Below, piece by piece: positions 24,010-33,539 of a stretch of 64,000 bases of DNA. This DNA is from an uncultured SAR86 cluster bacterium (GTDB lineage Bacteria > Pseudomonadota > Gammaproteobacteria > Magnimaribacterales > D2472), in NCBI GenBank assembly GCA_902557575.1, contig CACEAR010000003.1, forward strand, positions 1 to 64,000. The letters run 5' to 3'. How positions within the stretch are numbered: position 1 is the stretch's first letter; each line of letters begins with the position of its first letter. The notes under the pieces were generated by a model. That model searched no databases, was not told where the DNA came from, and saw only the letters and a list, made by a program, of their open reading frames with translations. The position numbers and the translations under genes were made by a program.

Positions 24010-25868
24010 TAGATTTTAAGCTCCTGTATATTTCTTGAACCATACATTAATTGAACGATTGCTCTAGTACCCATTATTGCTGTAAACATTGATGTAATAA
24101 TCCCTATAGAAAGTGTTACAGCAAACCCCTTAATTGGCCCCGTTCCAATTGCATACAAAATTAAAGCTGCAATCAGAGTTGTGATGTTTGCATCAAAAAT
24201 TGTAATAAATGCTCTCGAGAACCCATCTTGGATTGCTTGATGTGGGTTTTTGCCTCCTTTTAGCTCTTCTCTGATTCTAGAAAATATTAAAACATTAGCA
24301 TCAACGGCCATACCAACTGTTAAAACAATACCTGCAATACCAGGTAAAGTTAATGTAGCTCCAAGCAATGACATGATCCCAGTAATAAGGACAAGATTTG
24401 ATGTTAGAGCGACATTTGCTGCCAGACCAAATAATCGATAATAAAAACCCATAAAAAGAATTACCATTAAAAACCCAATCATTACTGATCTCATTCCTAA
24501 TTCAATATTTTCTTTTCCAAGACTTGGTCCAACAGTCCTTTCCTCAACAAACTTCATTGGTGCAGCCAAAGCACCAGCTCTTAATAGCAGTGCAAGCTCG
24601 CTTGCTTCTTGTGGTGAGCCAACGCCAGTAATTCTGAAGTTAGTTCCCAATACAGCTTGAACTGTTGCAAGATTAATTATATTTTTTTGAATGTATGAAG
24701 TTTGCTCAATAACTTCATTGCCAAACTCATCTTCAACAAGTGTAGATTTACTTTTCTGCTCAACAAATAAGACACCAAGCCTTCTCCCAACATTCCCATT
24801 GGTTGCTCGCTGCATAGCTCTTCCACCTTGCATATCTAAGGTAATATTTACTTGCGCAAAACCACTCTCATCAAAACCTGTATTTGCATTTGTAACTCGA
24901 TCTCCGGTAACAATCACATCATTCTCTAAAAATGCCGTACCATACCTCTCATCTTTGTACTCAAACTCAGTTTTCCTTAGACGTGATGCATTAGATTTTG
25001 CTTCAAGTCTAAACTCTAGATTTGCTGTCTTACCAATAATCTTTTTTGCGGCTGCAGTATCCTGTACACCAGGTAATTCAACTACAATCCGATTTGCCCC
25101 TTGTCGTTGAACAACAGGCTCTGATACCCCTAATTCGTTAACTCTATTTCTAAGAGTCATTAAGTTTTGCTTAACCGCATAATCCCTTAGCTCTTTAATC
25201 GCAATATCAGAATAACTTACCTTTAAAGTTGAGATATTGCTTTGCTCTACTAAATCAAATTGAAATCCGGTAGGAGTAAGAGTATCTGTTAGAAATATAT
25301 CTAATGCTTTTTCATAATCCTCACTTGATTTAAATTTGAATGTGACCTGGTCACCTGAAATTGATGAAGAAATATAGTTTATGTTTTCAGCTCTAAATTT
25401 CTTTCTATAAGAATTTAAAAGGCCATCAACTTTATCACCCAAAGCCGTTTCTACATCTACCTCTAATAAGAAATGAACACCACCTGATAAATCAAGGCCA
25501 AGTTTAAGAGGTCGTCCGCCAATTGATGCTAGCCAATCCGGAGTTGTAGGTTCAAGCTTTAGTGCAACAATAACTCTATCAAGTAAAGCTTTTTGAAGAG
25601 CTGTTTTAGCTACAAGTTGATCTTCTACAGAAGAAAACTGAGCAACAATGTTGTTATTCTTAAGATTAATTTCTGATATTTCTATTTCTTGCTTAGCGAT
25701 CTCCTCGCGGATTGTGTTGAGCAAAGATTGATCTGCAGATTTAGATGAATCTGTATAAGCTACCTGGATTGCTGGTTGAGCAGGATAAAGATTAGGCAGA
25801 GCATAAAGTATCCCAAGCATAAGCACTGCAATAATTACAAAGTAGCGCCATGTCGGGAATTTATTCAT
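24009..25868 (-). CDS. secD: Protein translocase subunit SecD
   Basis: A 619-residue inner-membrane protein with one N-terminal helix, a large periplasmic head and five C-terminal helices. Motifs include LGLDLSGGVHFLLEVD, RVNELGVSEPVVQRQG, VELPGVQD, and AVDANVLIFSRIREEL in the membrane part, which carries the charged residues for proton coupling. Length matches the 615-residue E. coli protein. It lies between yajC (3-base gap) and secF (1-base overlap). Confidence 0.97.
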   Translation of the reverse strand: MNKFPTWRYFVIIAVLMLGILYALPNLYPAQPAIQVAYTDSSKSADQSLLNTIREEIAKQEIEISEINLKNNNIVAQFSSVEDQLVAKTALQKALLDRVIVALKLEPTTPDWLASIGGRPLKLGLDLSGGVHFLLEVDVETALGDKVDGLLNSYRKKFRAENINYISSSISGDQVTFKFKSSEDYEKALDIFLTDTLTPTGFQFDLVEQSNISTLKVSYSDIAIKELRDYAVKQNLMTLRNRVNELGVSEPVVQRQGANRIVVELPGVQDTAAAKKIIGKTANLEFRLEAKSNASRLRKTEFEYKDERYGTAFLENDVIVTGDRVTNANTGFDESGFAQVNITLDMQGGRAMQRATNGNVGRRLGVLFVEQKSKSTLVEDEFGNEVIEQTSYIQKNIINLATVQAVLGTNFRITGVGSPQEASELALLLRAGALAAPMKFVEERTVGPSLGKENIELGMRSVMIGFLMVILFMGFYYRLFGLAANVALTSNLVLITGIMSLLGATLTLPGIAGIVLTVGMAVDANVLIFSRIREELKGGKNPHQAIQDGFSRAFITIFDANITTLIAALILYAIGTGPIKGFAVTLSIGIITSMFTAIMGTRAIVQLMYGSRNIQELKI

Positions 25869-25871
25869 AAA

Positions 25872-26153
25872 CTAACTATTTATGGAATCTATAGTTCCTT
25901 TTGGTAAAGTATTCGCAATTGCAGTCTTTTGAATCTTGAAAGTAACATTTTCGCTAACTTCAATTGCTACATAAGGGCCTTTAATATTTCTTACCTTTCC
26001 AAGAATTCCTCCTGCAGTTGATATTTCATCACCCTTTTCAAGCGCATCAAGCATTGCATTGATTTCTTTTTGGCGTTTTTGTTGAGGCCTAATTGTTGTG
26101 AAGTACAACAAAGCAAATAAAAAAAGTAAAAATAATAGTGGGAAAAATTCCAT
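25872..26153 (-). CDS. yajC: Preprotein translocase subunit YajC
   Basis: A 93-residue single-span protein of the SecDF-YajC complex. The N-terminal helix (FFPLLFLLFLFALLYFTTI) is followed by the conserved RPQQKRQKEINAMLDALEKGDEI in parts, TAGGILGKV and the C-terminal beta domain. It starts directly after the tgt stop and ends 3 bases before secD, the standard order. Confidence 0.95.
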   Translation of the reverse strand: MEFFPLLFLLFLFALLYFTTIRPQQKRQKEINAMLDALEKGDEISTAGGILGKVRNIKGPYVAIEVSENVTFKIQKTAIANTLPKGTIDSINS

Positions 26154-27275
26154 TTATAAGCCCTCCAAATAATCTGGAATTGGTAAATTTCGACTATTAT
26201 AAAAGTCTTTTGCAAAGTTTACGAATATATCGTCATCAATCGATTGCCTAATTTGCTTCATAAGCTCATGGTAATAATAGATATTGTGATAGCTGGCAAG
26301 CATTGATCCTAACATTTCATTAGTTTTATCTAAATGATGTAAATAGGCTTTTGAATAATTTTTACAAACCTTAGAATCTGAATTTTCATCTATCGGTGAA
26401 TCATCATTTTTATATTTCGCATTCCTAATGTTTATCACACCTGTGCTTGTTATAAGCTGTCCATTCCTTGCATTCCTTGTAGGCAAGACACAGTCAAACA
26501 TTTCCACACCAAAGAAAACTGCTTCAACAATATCTTCAGGCTTTCCTACTCCCATAAGGTACCTAGGCTTATCATCTGGAAGAATATTTGATAAATGTTT
26601 CAAAACTTTTGTTTTTTCTTCTTTAGGCTCGCCAACACTTAAACCTCCAATTGCAATGCCATCAAATTCACATGCTAAGGTAAGATTTAGTGACTCTTCT
26701 CTTAAATCTTCATACATTCCTCCTTGCACAATCCCAAATAATGCTGATTGTGATTTATGAGCGTCTTTTGATCTAGCTGCCCATCTTGATGACAGCTCCA
26801 TAGATTTTTGCGCTTCTTTCTTTGGAGATGGATAGTTTGTGCACTCATCAAATACCATAACAATATCCGAGCCAAGATTTTCTTGAATTTGAATGGAATC
26901 TTCTGGACTCATAAATATATTCTTTCCATCATAAGGTGATTTAAAACTTACCCCTTTCTCTGAGACTTTTGCTAAATCGCCTAAACTCCAAACCTGAAAG
27001 CCACCGGAATCTGTAAGAATAGGTTTTTGCCAATTGCAAAAATTATGAAGGCCGCCAAGCTCCTTTATGATCTCATCACCCGGACGGAGCATTAAATGAT
27101 AAGTATTTGAAAGAATTATTTGCGAGCCTGTTTCCTCTAAATCCTCAACGGTTAAGCCCTTAACTGTTGCATTTGTACCAACAGGCATAAATACAGGTGT
27201 ATGAATATCGCCATGCTGAAGTTCTAGAAGCCCTCGTCTAGCATATCCATCTTTTTTTAAAAGTTTGTATCTCAT
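26154..27275 (-). CDS. tgt: Queuine tRNA-ribosyltransferase with degenerate zinc site
   Basis: A 373-residue enzyme that exchanges guanine 34 for preQ1 in tRNAs with GUN anticodons. Conserved parts include [25 protein letters not shown] with the active-site Asp, [20 protein letters not shown] and [15 protein letters not shown] with the nucleophile Asp. The structural zinc site normally reads CxCxxC plus a later His; here it is Ser299-x-Ser301-x-x-Cys304, with the His retained in SYHNIYYY. Two of four ligands are therefore lost, confirmed in the bases (TCA GAT TCT). It overlaps queA by 4 bases and continues the queuosine/Sec operon. Confidence 0.95.
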   Translation of the reverse strand: MRYKLLKKDGYARRGLLELQHGDIHTPVFMPVGTNATVKGLTVEDLEETGSQIILSNTYHLMLRPGDEIIKELGGLHNFCNWQKPILTDSGGFQVWSLGDLAKVSEKGVSFKSPYDGKNIFMSPEDSIQIQENLGSDIVMVFDECTNYPSPKKEAQKSMELSSRWAARSKDAHKSQSALFGIVQGGMYEDLREESLNLTLACEFDGIAIGGLSVGEPKEEKTKVLKHLSNILPDDKPRYLMGVGKPEDIVEAVFFGVEMFDCVLPTRNARNGQLITSTGVINIRNAKYKNDDSPIDENSDSKVCKNYSKAYLHHLDKTNEMLGSMLASYHNIYYYHELMKQIRQSIDDDIFVNFAKDFYNSRNLPIPDYLEGL

Positions 27276-28294
27276 TTTCTATTAAGAAACATTGCATCTC
27301 CATAAGAGAGAAATCTATATCTCTCTTTTATTGCAATTTCATATAAGTACTTCATTCTATCAAAACCTATAAAAGCAGCCACGAGCATCAATAAGGTTGA
27401 TTTTGGCAAGTGAAAATTTGTAATTAACTTATCTACAGCCTTAAATTTATATCCTGGATAAATAAATATATCTGTTAAACCATCGAATTGATCTAATTTC
27501 TTTGAAAAAACAGTTTCTATAGCTCTTAAAGAAGTTGTCCCAACTGCGATTATATTTCCACCGATCTTTTTGGTATTGATTATTTCAGTAACTAGCTCCT
27601 TTGAAACACTTATATATTCGCTATGAATTTTATGATCCTCTATATTTTCTGCTTTTACTGGCTGAAAAGTTCCTGCACCAACTGTTAGATTTATATACCT
27701 AATTTTTGCTCCAATCTTTTCTATATTTGTTAATAATAAGTTATCAAAATGAAGTCCAGCTGTTGGAGCGGCTACTGATTCTTGATAATCTTTGTTTTCG
27801 TATACCGTTTGATATCTGTGTCTATCTTCGATCTCAATCTTTCTTTTTATATACGGCGGTAAAGGTGTATTTCCTAGGGAATTAAAAATCTTTTTTGGAT
27901 CCTCTTGAAAATCGACAACAAAGAATCCCTCTTTACGCTCCTTACATAACAATTTATGACGACGCTCATTGTTTTCGATGATTATAAGTGTTCCTGGCTT
28001 GGGAGATCTTGAAGAGCGAATTTGAACAAGCGCTGTCGTCTCGCCTATAATTCTCTCGAGAAAAACTTCAACTTCTCCACCGGTTTCTTTTTTTCCAAAC
28101 AGTCTTGCAGGCAAAACTGAGGTGTTATTAAGAATTAATAAATCATCTTTGTTTATAAACTTATCTATTTCTGAAAAGATTCTGTGCTCTTCAGGATTTG
28201 CATCAATTAGGAGCCTGCTTTTAGTTCTATCCTTACTTGGATAAGATGCAATTAATTCCTCCGGCAAGTTGTAGTCAAATTCTATTGTTTTCAT
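27272..28294 (-). CDS. queA: S-adenosylmethionine:tRNA ribosyltransferase-isomerase
   Basis: A 340-residue enzyme that adds the epoxycyclopentane ring to preQ1 in tRNA using the ribosyl part of SAM. Typical segments are [14 protein letters not shown] at the N-terminus, [40 protein letters not shown] and [18 protein letters not shown] in parts. Length matches the family (about 350). It is the first gene of the operon, divergent from tRNA-Leu with about 50 bases between. Confidence 0.96.
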   Translation of the reverse strand: MKTIEFDYNLPEELIASYPSKDRTKSRLLIDANPEEHRIFSEIDKFINKDDLLILNNTSVLPARLFGKKETGGEVEVFLERIIGETTALVQIRSSRSPKPGTLIIIENNERRHKLLCKERKEGFFVVDFQEDPKKIFNSLGNTPLPPYIKRKIEIEDRHRYQTVYENKDYQESVAAPTAGLHFDNLLLTNIEKIGAKIRYINLTVGAGTFQPVKAENIEDHKIHSEYISVSKELVTEIINTKKIGGNIIAVGTTSLRAIETVFSKKLDQFDGLTDIFIYPGYKFKAVDKLITNFHLPKSTLLMLVAAFIGFDRMKYLYEIAIKERYRFLSYGDAMFLNRK

Positions 28295-28342
28295 TACTCA
28301 CTAATTTTAAAAGAATGAATAGTTAGCTACAATTAGCCACTT

Positions 28343-28427
28343 GCCCCATTGGCGGAATTGGTAGACGCGCGCGACTCAAAATCGCGTTCCCTCGGGAGTA
28401 TCTGTTCGACTCAGATATGGGGCACCA
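28343..28427 (+). tRNA. leuT(CAA): tRNA-Leu(CAA)
   Basis: An 85-nt class II tRNA with a long variable arm (CCCUCGGGAG) and encoded CCA at 28425-28427. The anticodon loop is CUCAAAA, giving CAA, and the T-arm GUUCGACU is intact. A -10-like TACAAT (28328-28333) lies 9 bases before the mature 5' end. It is convergent with rsmJ, whose stop codon lies 3 bases beyond the CCA end. Confidence 0.95.
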
Positions 28428-28430
28428 TAA

Positions 28431-29066
28431 TTAGGTTTTAATATAAATATCATATCTAATTGCTTTTCCTTTTACTTGATAATTTATTTTTTCATGAAGT
28501 GGATTACTTTTAATTGGTTTTTTAACAATAATCTTTTTATATTTCTTATTTAACATTTGATTAAAAATTTGTTCGCTTGTATCTTCCAGTCTCTCAAGAC
28601 TAAGAACGTTACCTATTTTTTGCAGCGTTCCAGATCTTTTTATATTTTGTTTTATGTCTTTAAACATTGGGTCAAAATAGAAAATATCTGAATCTAAATG
28701 AGAGTCTACAATTTTTGCTGAGTCTGAATTAATAAATGAGAGATTTTCAAAAAAATTATACTCATTCTTTGCTCGCAAAATAGCATCATCTAAAAGCCTA
28801 TAAAGAATTTTGCTTTGCTCGCATGCAACAACTCTGTGACCAAGCTTTAAAAAAATTATTGAATCTATAAGTGATCCTGCTGTGGCGTCAAAAATTTTTA
28901 ATTTAACTTTATTTTTACCTATAGCTTTCTTAATTAATGATTCATGTTCAATCCTCTTCAGTCGATTAAATAACCTACCTTTAAGAAAATCAAAGCTTAA
29001 ACTTTCTTTATCACTAATCCTATAGTGAAGAATATTGTTTACATAAAAGAAATCTTCCTCTTTCAC
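28431..29066 (-). CDS. rsmJ: 16S rRNA m2G1516 methyltransferase RsmJ
   Basis: A 211-residue class I SAM-dependent methyltransferase. The SAM-binding motif is IFDATAGSLIDSIIFLKLG with ACEQS at the end of strand 2, and FYFDPMFKDIK corresponds to the DPMYP catalytic motif of RsmJ (YhiQ). The C-terminal IIVKKP and QVKGKAIRYDIY also match the family. It is shorter than the E. coli protein (250), mostly at the N-terminus. It overlaps uppP by 4 bases and ends the long lepA-side gene run. Confidence 0.87.
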   Translation of the reverse strand: MKEEDFFYVNNILHYRISDKESLSFDFLKGRLFNRLKRIEHESLIKKAIGKNKVKLKIFDATAGSLIDSIIFLKLGHRVVACEQSKILYRLLDDAILRAKNEYNFFENLSFINSDSAKIVDSHLDSDIFYFDPMFKDIKQNIKRSGTLQKIGNVLSLERLEDTSEQIFNQMLNKKYKKIIVKKPIKSNPLHEKINYQVKGKAIRYDIYIKT

Positions 29067-29851
29067 AAAAATATCAATAGCAGGCCTAAAAAGATTCTAT
29101 ATATAAAAAAAGGCGTCATCCCAATCCGCTCAACAAATTGGAGAAAATACTTAATAGTAAAAAAAGCAACCAATGCAGAGGTTATAAATCCAATCAAAAG
29201 TTGAGCATTGAAAATATCCAAATTAGCAGCAATTGAGTCACCAACCAAAAAGATTAATGCTCCCAAAATGGTTGGAATAGCTAAAAGAAATGCAAATCTG
29301 GAGGAGTCTTTTAAATTTAATCCTAAAAATAAACAAGCCATTATTACCACTCCTGATCTTGAGGCACCTGGAATTAATGCAAAGACTTGAGCGCAGCCTA
29401 TAAAAAGGCTCATTAGTAAGGATAAATGAAATATATCCTTATTTTTTTTAGATAAATAAAAACTTAATAGAAGCAGAGAAGCAAAGAAAATATTTGACCA
29501 TGCAATAAGTTCTTTAGTTACTAATCTTTGTGAAATTAAGTCATTAAATAATACTCCTGCAAAAACAATCGGTATTGTTGCAATCAATAAATTAATAGCA
29601 ACCCTTCTTTCATCTTGATACCTGTTGGAAGAATCAAATATCGATAATGCATAAATTTTTAGATCATTTTTAAAGAAATAGATAACAGCACACAGAGTTC
29701 CTGCATGAACCGCAATATCAAAACCTAATCCTAAATCATTTGCACCAAATACAAGAGAAGGGATAAGAAGATGAGCTGAGCTTGATATGGGAAGAAATTC
29801 TGTAAGGCCTTGAATAAGACCAAGAATGAGGCTTAAAAAAATATCAGACAT
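29063..29851 (-). CDS. uppP: Undecaprenyl-diphosphatase
   Basis: A 262-residue inner-membrane enzyme that dephosphorylates undecaprenyl diphosphate so the lipid carrier can be reused for peptidoglycan and LPS synthesis. Both conserved motifs are present: GLIQGLTEFLPISSSAHLLI near the N-terminus and IPGASRSGVVIMACLFLGL near residue 155, plus about seven or eight hydrophobic helices. It overlaps the tsaB-like gene by 8 bases and rsmJ by 4. Confidence 0.95.
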   Translation of the reverse strand: MSDIFLSLILGLIQGLTEFLPISSSAHLLIPSLVFGANDLGLGFDIAVHAGTLCAVIYFFKNDLKIYALSIFDSSNRYQDERRVAINLLIATIPIVFAGVLFNDLISQRLVTKELIAWSNIFFASLLLLSFYLSKKNKDIFHLSLLMSLFIGCAQVFALIPGASRSGVVIMACLFLGLNLKDSSRFAFLLAIPTILGALIFLVGDSIAANLDIFNAQLLIGFITSALVAFFTIKYFLQFVERIGMTPFFIYRIFLGLLLIFL

Positions 29852-30296
29852 TCATCTCTCTAAAACTATGCTCCTCATCATGAATTGGATTCACAGAAGA
29901 AGGAGCTGAGTCTAAATAATCATCAACGCTTAGCTTAACGAGATTTATCATCTCAATTGAGTTAGCTTTGTCAGTGCCCTTATTTTTTTGTCTAAAATCT
30001 CTTAGTTCTTCGCAGCTAATGCCAGCTAATGGCTTATTTAACCCAGTACATAAAGCTTTAAAAAAACTAACTGATGATCGAACGGCGGTATAGGAAGATC
30101 CTGGACCTGTGCAAACAAGAAAAAGATCAATGTTTGATAAATCTTCATGACGAAGATGCAATTTTTTAAAAAATGTTTCCCATGAAGGTCTAGTTTTTTT
30201 CCCGTGCTCTATTATTTCTGTCTTAATATCATTTTCTAGGAGGACTGACATTGACGATTTTTCTTGCATAGAGCCGTCATAAGAAATTATTTTCAT
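29844..30296 (-). CDS. tsaB: Shortened TsaB-like protein (t6A biosynthesis)
   Basis: A 150-residue protein related to TsaB, partner of TsaD in forming threonylcarbamoyl-adenosine in tRNA. The N-terminal half aligns by eye: MKIISYDGSM as the first ASKHA strand, then DLFLVCTGPGSSYTAVRSSVSFFKAL corresponding to GPGSFTGLR, followed by CTGLNKPLAGISCEEL. Normal TsaB has about 230 residues. The missing part falls in the middle to C-terminal half, while the tail NPIHDEEHSF could match the usual PxYLR end. It is in a tight operon with adk (2-base gap) and uppP (overlap), so it is likely expressed. Confidence 0.72.
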   Translation of the reverse strand: MKIISYDGSMQEKSSMSVLLENDIKTEIIEHGKKTRPSWETFFKKLHLRHEDLSNIDLFLVCTGPGSSYTAVRSSVSFFKALCTGLNKPLAGISCEELRDFRQKNKGTDKANSIEMINLVKLSVDDYLDSAPSSVNPIHDEEHSFREMNV

Positions 30297-30298
30297 TT

Positions 30299-30943
30299 TT
30301 ATAAATAAGACTTAATTTCACTAAAAACTTCATCAACTGACTGATTACCGTTAATAGAAATAAAACTAATAATGCCTTCAGAAGCCTTTGATTTATAAAA
30401 ATCTGTTAATGGTTTGGTTTGAGAATGATAAACCTCAAGCCTTTTTTTAACGGTCTCAGGGAAATCATCCTCTCTTTGAATTAATGGTTCTCCTGTCTCG
30501 TCATCTAAGCCTTCAGCTTTGGGCGGATTGAATTCAATATGATAGCTTCTACCAGATGCTATATGAAATCTTCTGCCAGACATCCTTTTAATAATTAGTT
30601 CATCATCAAGTGATATATCTATAACCTTGTTTACCTCTATATCATTCTGTAAAAAAAGATTGGCTTGCCCTAGAGTTCTTGGCACTCCATCGAATAAGTA
30701 ACCAGACTTACAATCTGGCTGATTGATGCGATCATTTATTAATTCAATAATAATATCATCTGAGACAAGCTTGCCGGAGTTAAGAATATCTTCAACTCTA
30801 TTACCTAAATCACTTTTAGAGGCCACAGCAGATCGCAACATATCGCCAGTACTTATTTTTGGGATACCTAGATTAGCTGAAATAAGATCTGCTTGAGTGC
30901 CCTTTCCTGCACCAGGTGGTCCTAATAGTATGAAGGTATTCAT
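30299..30943 (-). CDS. adk: Adenylate kinase
   Basis: A 214-residue kinase that interconverts AMP, ADP and ATP. It has the P-loop GPPGAGKGTQ, STGDMLRSAV, the AMP-site segment LFDGVPRTLGQA (Val replaces the common Phe of DGFPRT), and a long LID domain without zinc cysteines starting SGRRFHIASGRSYH. Length equals the E. coli enzyme. It overlaps acpS by 4 bases. Confidence 0.97.
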   Translation of the reverse strand: MNTFILLGPPGAGKGTQADLISANLGIPKISTGDMLRSAVASKSDLGNRVEDILNSGKLVSDDIIIELINDRINQPDCKSGYLFDGVPRTLGQANLFLQNDIEVNKVIDISLDDELIIKRMSGRRFHIASGRSYHIEFNPPKAEGLDDETGEPLIQREDDFPETVKKRLEVYHSQTKPLTDFYKSKASEGIISFISINGNQSVDEVFSEIKSYL

Positions 30944-31314
30944 GTTTCTAATACTACAAATGCAACAACATAGTTTTCTGTATCTGAAAGACTAACATGC
31001 GCTTTTGTTATCCCCAAATTCTTAAATTCTTTTTTTGCTTCTTCATGCGTAACAACAGAGGGTTTACCTAATTTATCCTTAATAATCTCAATTCTATCTA
31101 AGTAATAAGGCTCTCTAAAGCCAGTTCCAAGCGCTTTGACAAAAGCCTCTTTAAACGCAAATTTTTTTGCAAGAAATATAGTTTGATCTTTAGCTTTTTT
31201 ATTAAATTCTTCAAGTTCATTAGTATGAAGGATTTTTTTTGCTATTCCTTTAAGATCTTTAATTTTCTTAAAGCGATTAATTTCAACAATATCTATGCCT
31301 GTTCCTATTATCAT
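30940..31314 (-). CDS. acpS: Holo-[acyl-carrier-protein] synthase
   Basis: A 124-residue phosphopantetheinyl transferase that activates acyl carrier protein. The family start IIGTGIDIVEINRF and the second motif FLAKKFAFKEAFVKALGTGF carry the Mg2+ and CoA ligands. It overlaps recO by 4 bases and adk by 4. pdxJ, which often sits between recO and acpS in gammaproteobacteria, is absent here. Confidence 0.95.
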   Translation of the reverse strand: MIIGTGIDIVEINRFKKIKDLKGIAKKILHTNELEEFNKKAKDQTIFLAKKFAFKEAFVKALGTGFREPYYLDRIEIIKDKLGKPSVVTHEEAKKEFKNLGITKAHVSLSDTENYVVAFVVLET

Positions 31315-32000
31315 TTTTTTAAAGTCTTAAAAATTTCTCTGCTTTTTAAATCACCGCCGTCAAGGCTATAGCCTATAGCCATTGTTGTTAATGATTTAAA
31401 TTTCTTTTTGTTTATATCCTTAAAATTTAATTTTGATATTGAGATAATTTCATTGCCTTCAAAAAGTCCATTAGGAGACTCTTTGAAGCCAAGCTCAGGA
31501 ACAAAATCATAAGATTTATTCAATTCAATGCTTTGTCCAGAATCAACCTCATTTATAAAGTTAATTCCATAACCTAGCATTTCTAATAAATCTAATTCAA
31601 ATTTCCTCAGAACTATATCGATTTCTTCGCTAGATTTTACTTCAATTAAGAACTTATCATAGAGTTTGAATAGTTCACTTTGCGGAGCGCCTTGAGGAAG
31701 GATCTTTATTAACAGCTCATTTATATATAGAAGTGTATAAGAAAGCTTTGAAAAACTATCAGAAAAAATGTCTTCTTTGTCCACATTAGTTAAAGTTTTT
31801 AGCTCTGACCTACCTCGATAAGTAATCCTTAATTTTGAAAAAGGAGATAAAACACCAAAAAACTTAGATTTTGGTTTTTTTGCGCCACGCGCAATTACAG
31901 ATATACGACCATTTTCCAAAGTAAACATCTCTGCTATAACGCTCGTATTGCCATATGGCCTTTGATGTAAAAGAAAAGCATCATGCCATAATTCAGTCAT
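31311..32000 (-). CDS. recO: DNA repair protein RecO
   Basis: A 229-residue RecO protein, which helps load RecA on SSB-coated single-stranded DNA. The N-terminal OB fold (DAFLLHQRPYGNTSVIAEMFT and GRISVIARGAKKPKS) and PFSKLRITYRGRSELKTL are characteristic. The helical C-terminal domain is present but lacks an obvious zinc cluster. Both ends overlap neighbouring genes (era by 8 bases, acpS by 4). Confidence 0.93.
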   Translation of the reverse strand: MTELWHDAFLLHQRPYGNTSVIAEMFTLENGRISVIARGAKKPKSKFFGVLSPFSKLRITYRGRSELKTLTNVDKEDIFSDSFSKLSYTLLYINELLIKILPQGAPQSELFKLYDKFLIEVKSSEEIDIVLRKFELDLLEMLGYGINFINEVDSGQSIELNKSYDFVPELGFKESPNGLFEGNEIISISKLNFKDINKKKFKSLTTMAIGYSLDGGDLKSREIFKTLKK

Positions 32001-32889
32001 ATAAACTGCCTATGCCAAGGCTGGAGATAAAGTCTGAATCATTGTTCCAATTTTTTTTAGTTTTTACCCATGTTTTTAGGAAAACTTTCTTATTAAAGAA
32101 TTTTTCAAGATCTATCCTAGCTTTCTCGCCAATTTTTTTTAGCTTAGCTCCATTTTTGCCGACTACAATTCCTTTCTGTGACTCTCTGGCTACAATTATT
32201 TCAGCATCAATATTAATAATATTTTCTTTGTCCTCAAGCTTTTGCAATTGAACATAAGTTTCATGTGGAAGCTCTTCTCCTAAGAATCTTATTATTTTTT
32301 CTCTAATAATTTCTGAGATCATAAATGACTCTTTAGCAAGGAACTTAGTGTCGCTGTCATAAAGATGATTATTTTCAGGTAGATTTTGACAGATCATATT
32401 CTCAAGTTCATTTATGTTTTTACCTGTTTTAGCTGAAACAGGAATTATTTCGGCAAAATCATGTTCACTTCGTAGTTTTTCAATAACAGGTAATAAGCTA
32501 TTTATAGATGCAACTTGATCTAACTTATTTATTACACAAATCTTTTTTATTTTAACTTCTTTGAGTCTTTCAAGAATAAGCTCATCGAGAGTATTTATTT
32601 TATTTCTTTGAAGCATGAAGATTATTAGATCAGCATCCTCAATTGCACCAAGAGCACTCTGATTTAAGACTTTATTCATAACTTTGGAAGCGTTTATATG
32701 AACTCCAGGGGTATCAATAAATACCATTTGATGATTTTCTTTTGTTTTAATGCCTAAAATATTATTCCTTGTAGTTTGAGACTTTCTCGAAGTTATTGAT
32801 ATCTTTTGCTCAATTAATCTATTTAATAAAGTTGATTTACCTACGTTTGGTCTTCCGACAATGGAAACTAAGCCACAAAAATCTTTCAT
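31993..32889 (-). CDS. era: GTPase Era
   Basis: A 298-residue GTPase needed for 30S assembly. It has the G1 loop GRPNVGKSTLLN, G3 FIDTPGVH, G4 INKLDQV and G5 SAKTGKN, followed by a C-terminal KH domain with VVGKNGAKLKKIGEKARIDLE in parts, which binds the 3' end of 16S rRNA. It overlaps rnc by 4 bases and recO by 8. Confidence 0.97.
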   Translation of the reverse strand: MKDFCGLVSIVGRPNVGKSTLLNRLIEQKISITSRKSQTTRNNILGIKTKENHQMVFIDTPGVHINASKVMNKVLNQSALGAIEDADLIIFMLQRNKINTLDELILERLKEVKIKKICVINKLDQVASINSLLPVIEKLRSEHDFAEIIPVSAKTGKNINELENMICQNLPENNHLYDSDTKFLAKESFMISEIIREKIIRFLGEELPHETYVQLQKLEDKENIINIDAEIIVARESQKGIVVGKNGAKLKKIGEKARIDLEKFFNKKVFLKTWVKTKKNWNNDSDFISSLGIGSLYD

Positions 32890-33539
32890 TTCATTGATCT
32901 AAGAATTTTATCTGCAACTTTCATTTGCGCCTTTTTTTTTGATTTTCCTGAATCCGTGAATTTATTTCCGTTAAAAACTACATAACATACAAAAATGTCT
33001 TGTGAATCATTACGAGATTTTTCGCAAATATACTCAAGAGGCTCCTCACCAAGTGATTGAAGATATTCTTGTAATTCAGACTTAGGGTCCTTAAATGAAT
33101 TTTGAATATCAATTGATTCAAGATCATTTCGATATAAAGATAAAATTACTGCTTTAGTTTCACTCCATGATGAGTCTAAATAAATTCCACCAACTAGTGC
33201 CTCAAAAATAGTTCCCAAAATTGATGAATCTTCTAAATCTGATAAATTCTTTGCAGCTTTTGAAAGCTTTGCCAGAGCTAAAAGATCAAGCTCTTTTCCT
33301 TTTTTTATTAGTGTTGAACCCTTAACAAGAGCTGCTCTTATTCTTGTTAAGTCTCCTTCATTGATGTTTGTGAATCGATTATATAATTCCTCGGATATTA
33401 CAGCTCCAAGAATCGCATCTCCAAGGAACTCCAATCTCTCATTATTTTTTTCTCCAGAACTTTTATGAGTAAATACTAGATCTAAAATATTCTCATTCTT
33501 AAAAGAATAATTAATTTTCTCATATAGCTGCTTGTACAT
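32886..33539 (-). CDS. rnc: Ribonuclease III
   Basis: A 217-residue double-strand-specific endonuclease that processes rRNA and mRNA. The catalytic signature NERLEFLGDAILGAVISEEL holds the acidic metal ligands, and IFEALVGGIYLDS carries the last Glu. A double-stranded RNA-binding domain (DPKSELQEYLQ, GKSKKKAQMKVA) follows. It lies between lepB (1-base overlap) and era (4-base overlap), the standard order. Confidence 0.97.
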   Translation of the reverse strand: MYKQLYEKINYSFKNENILDLVFTHKSSGEKNNERLEFLGDAILGAVISEELYNRFTNINEGDLTRIRAALVKGSTLIKKGKELDLLALAKLSKAAKNLSDLEDSSILGTIFEALVGGIYLDSSWSETKAVILSLYRNDLESIDIQNSFKDPKSELQEYLQSLGEEPLEYICEKSRNDSQDIFVCYVVFNGNKFTDSGKSKKKAQMKVADKILRSMK

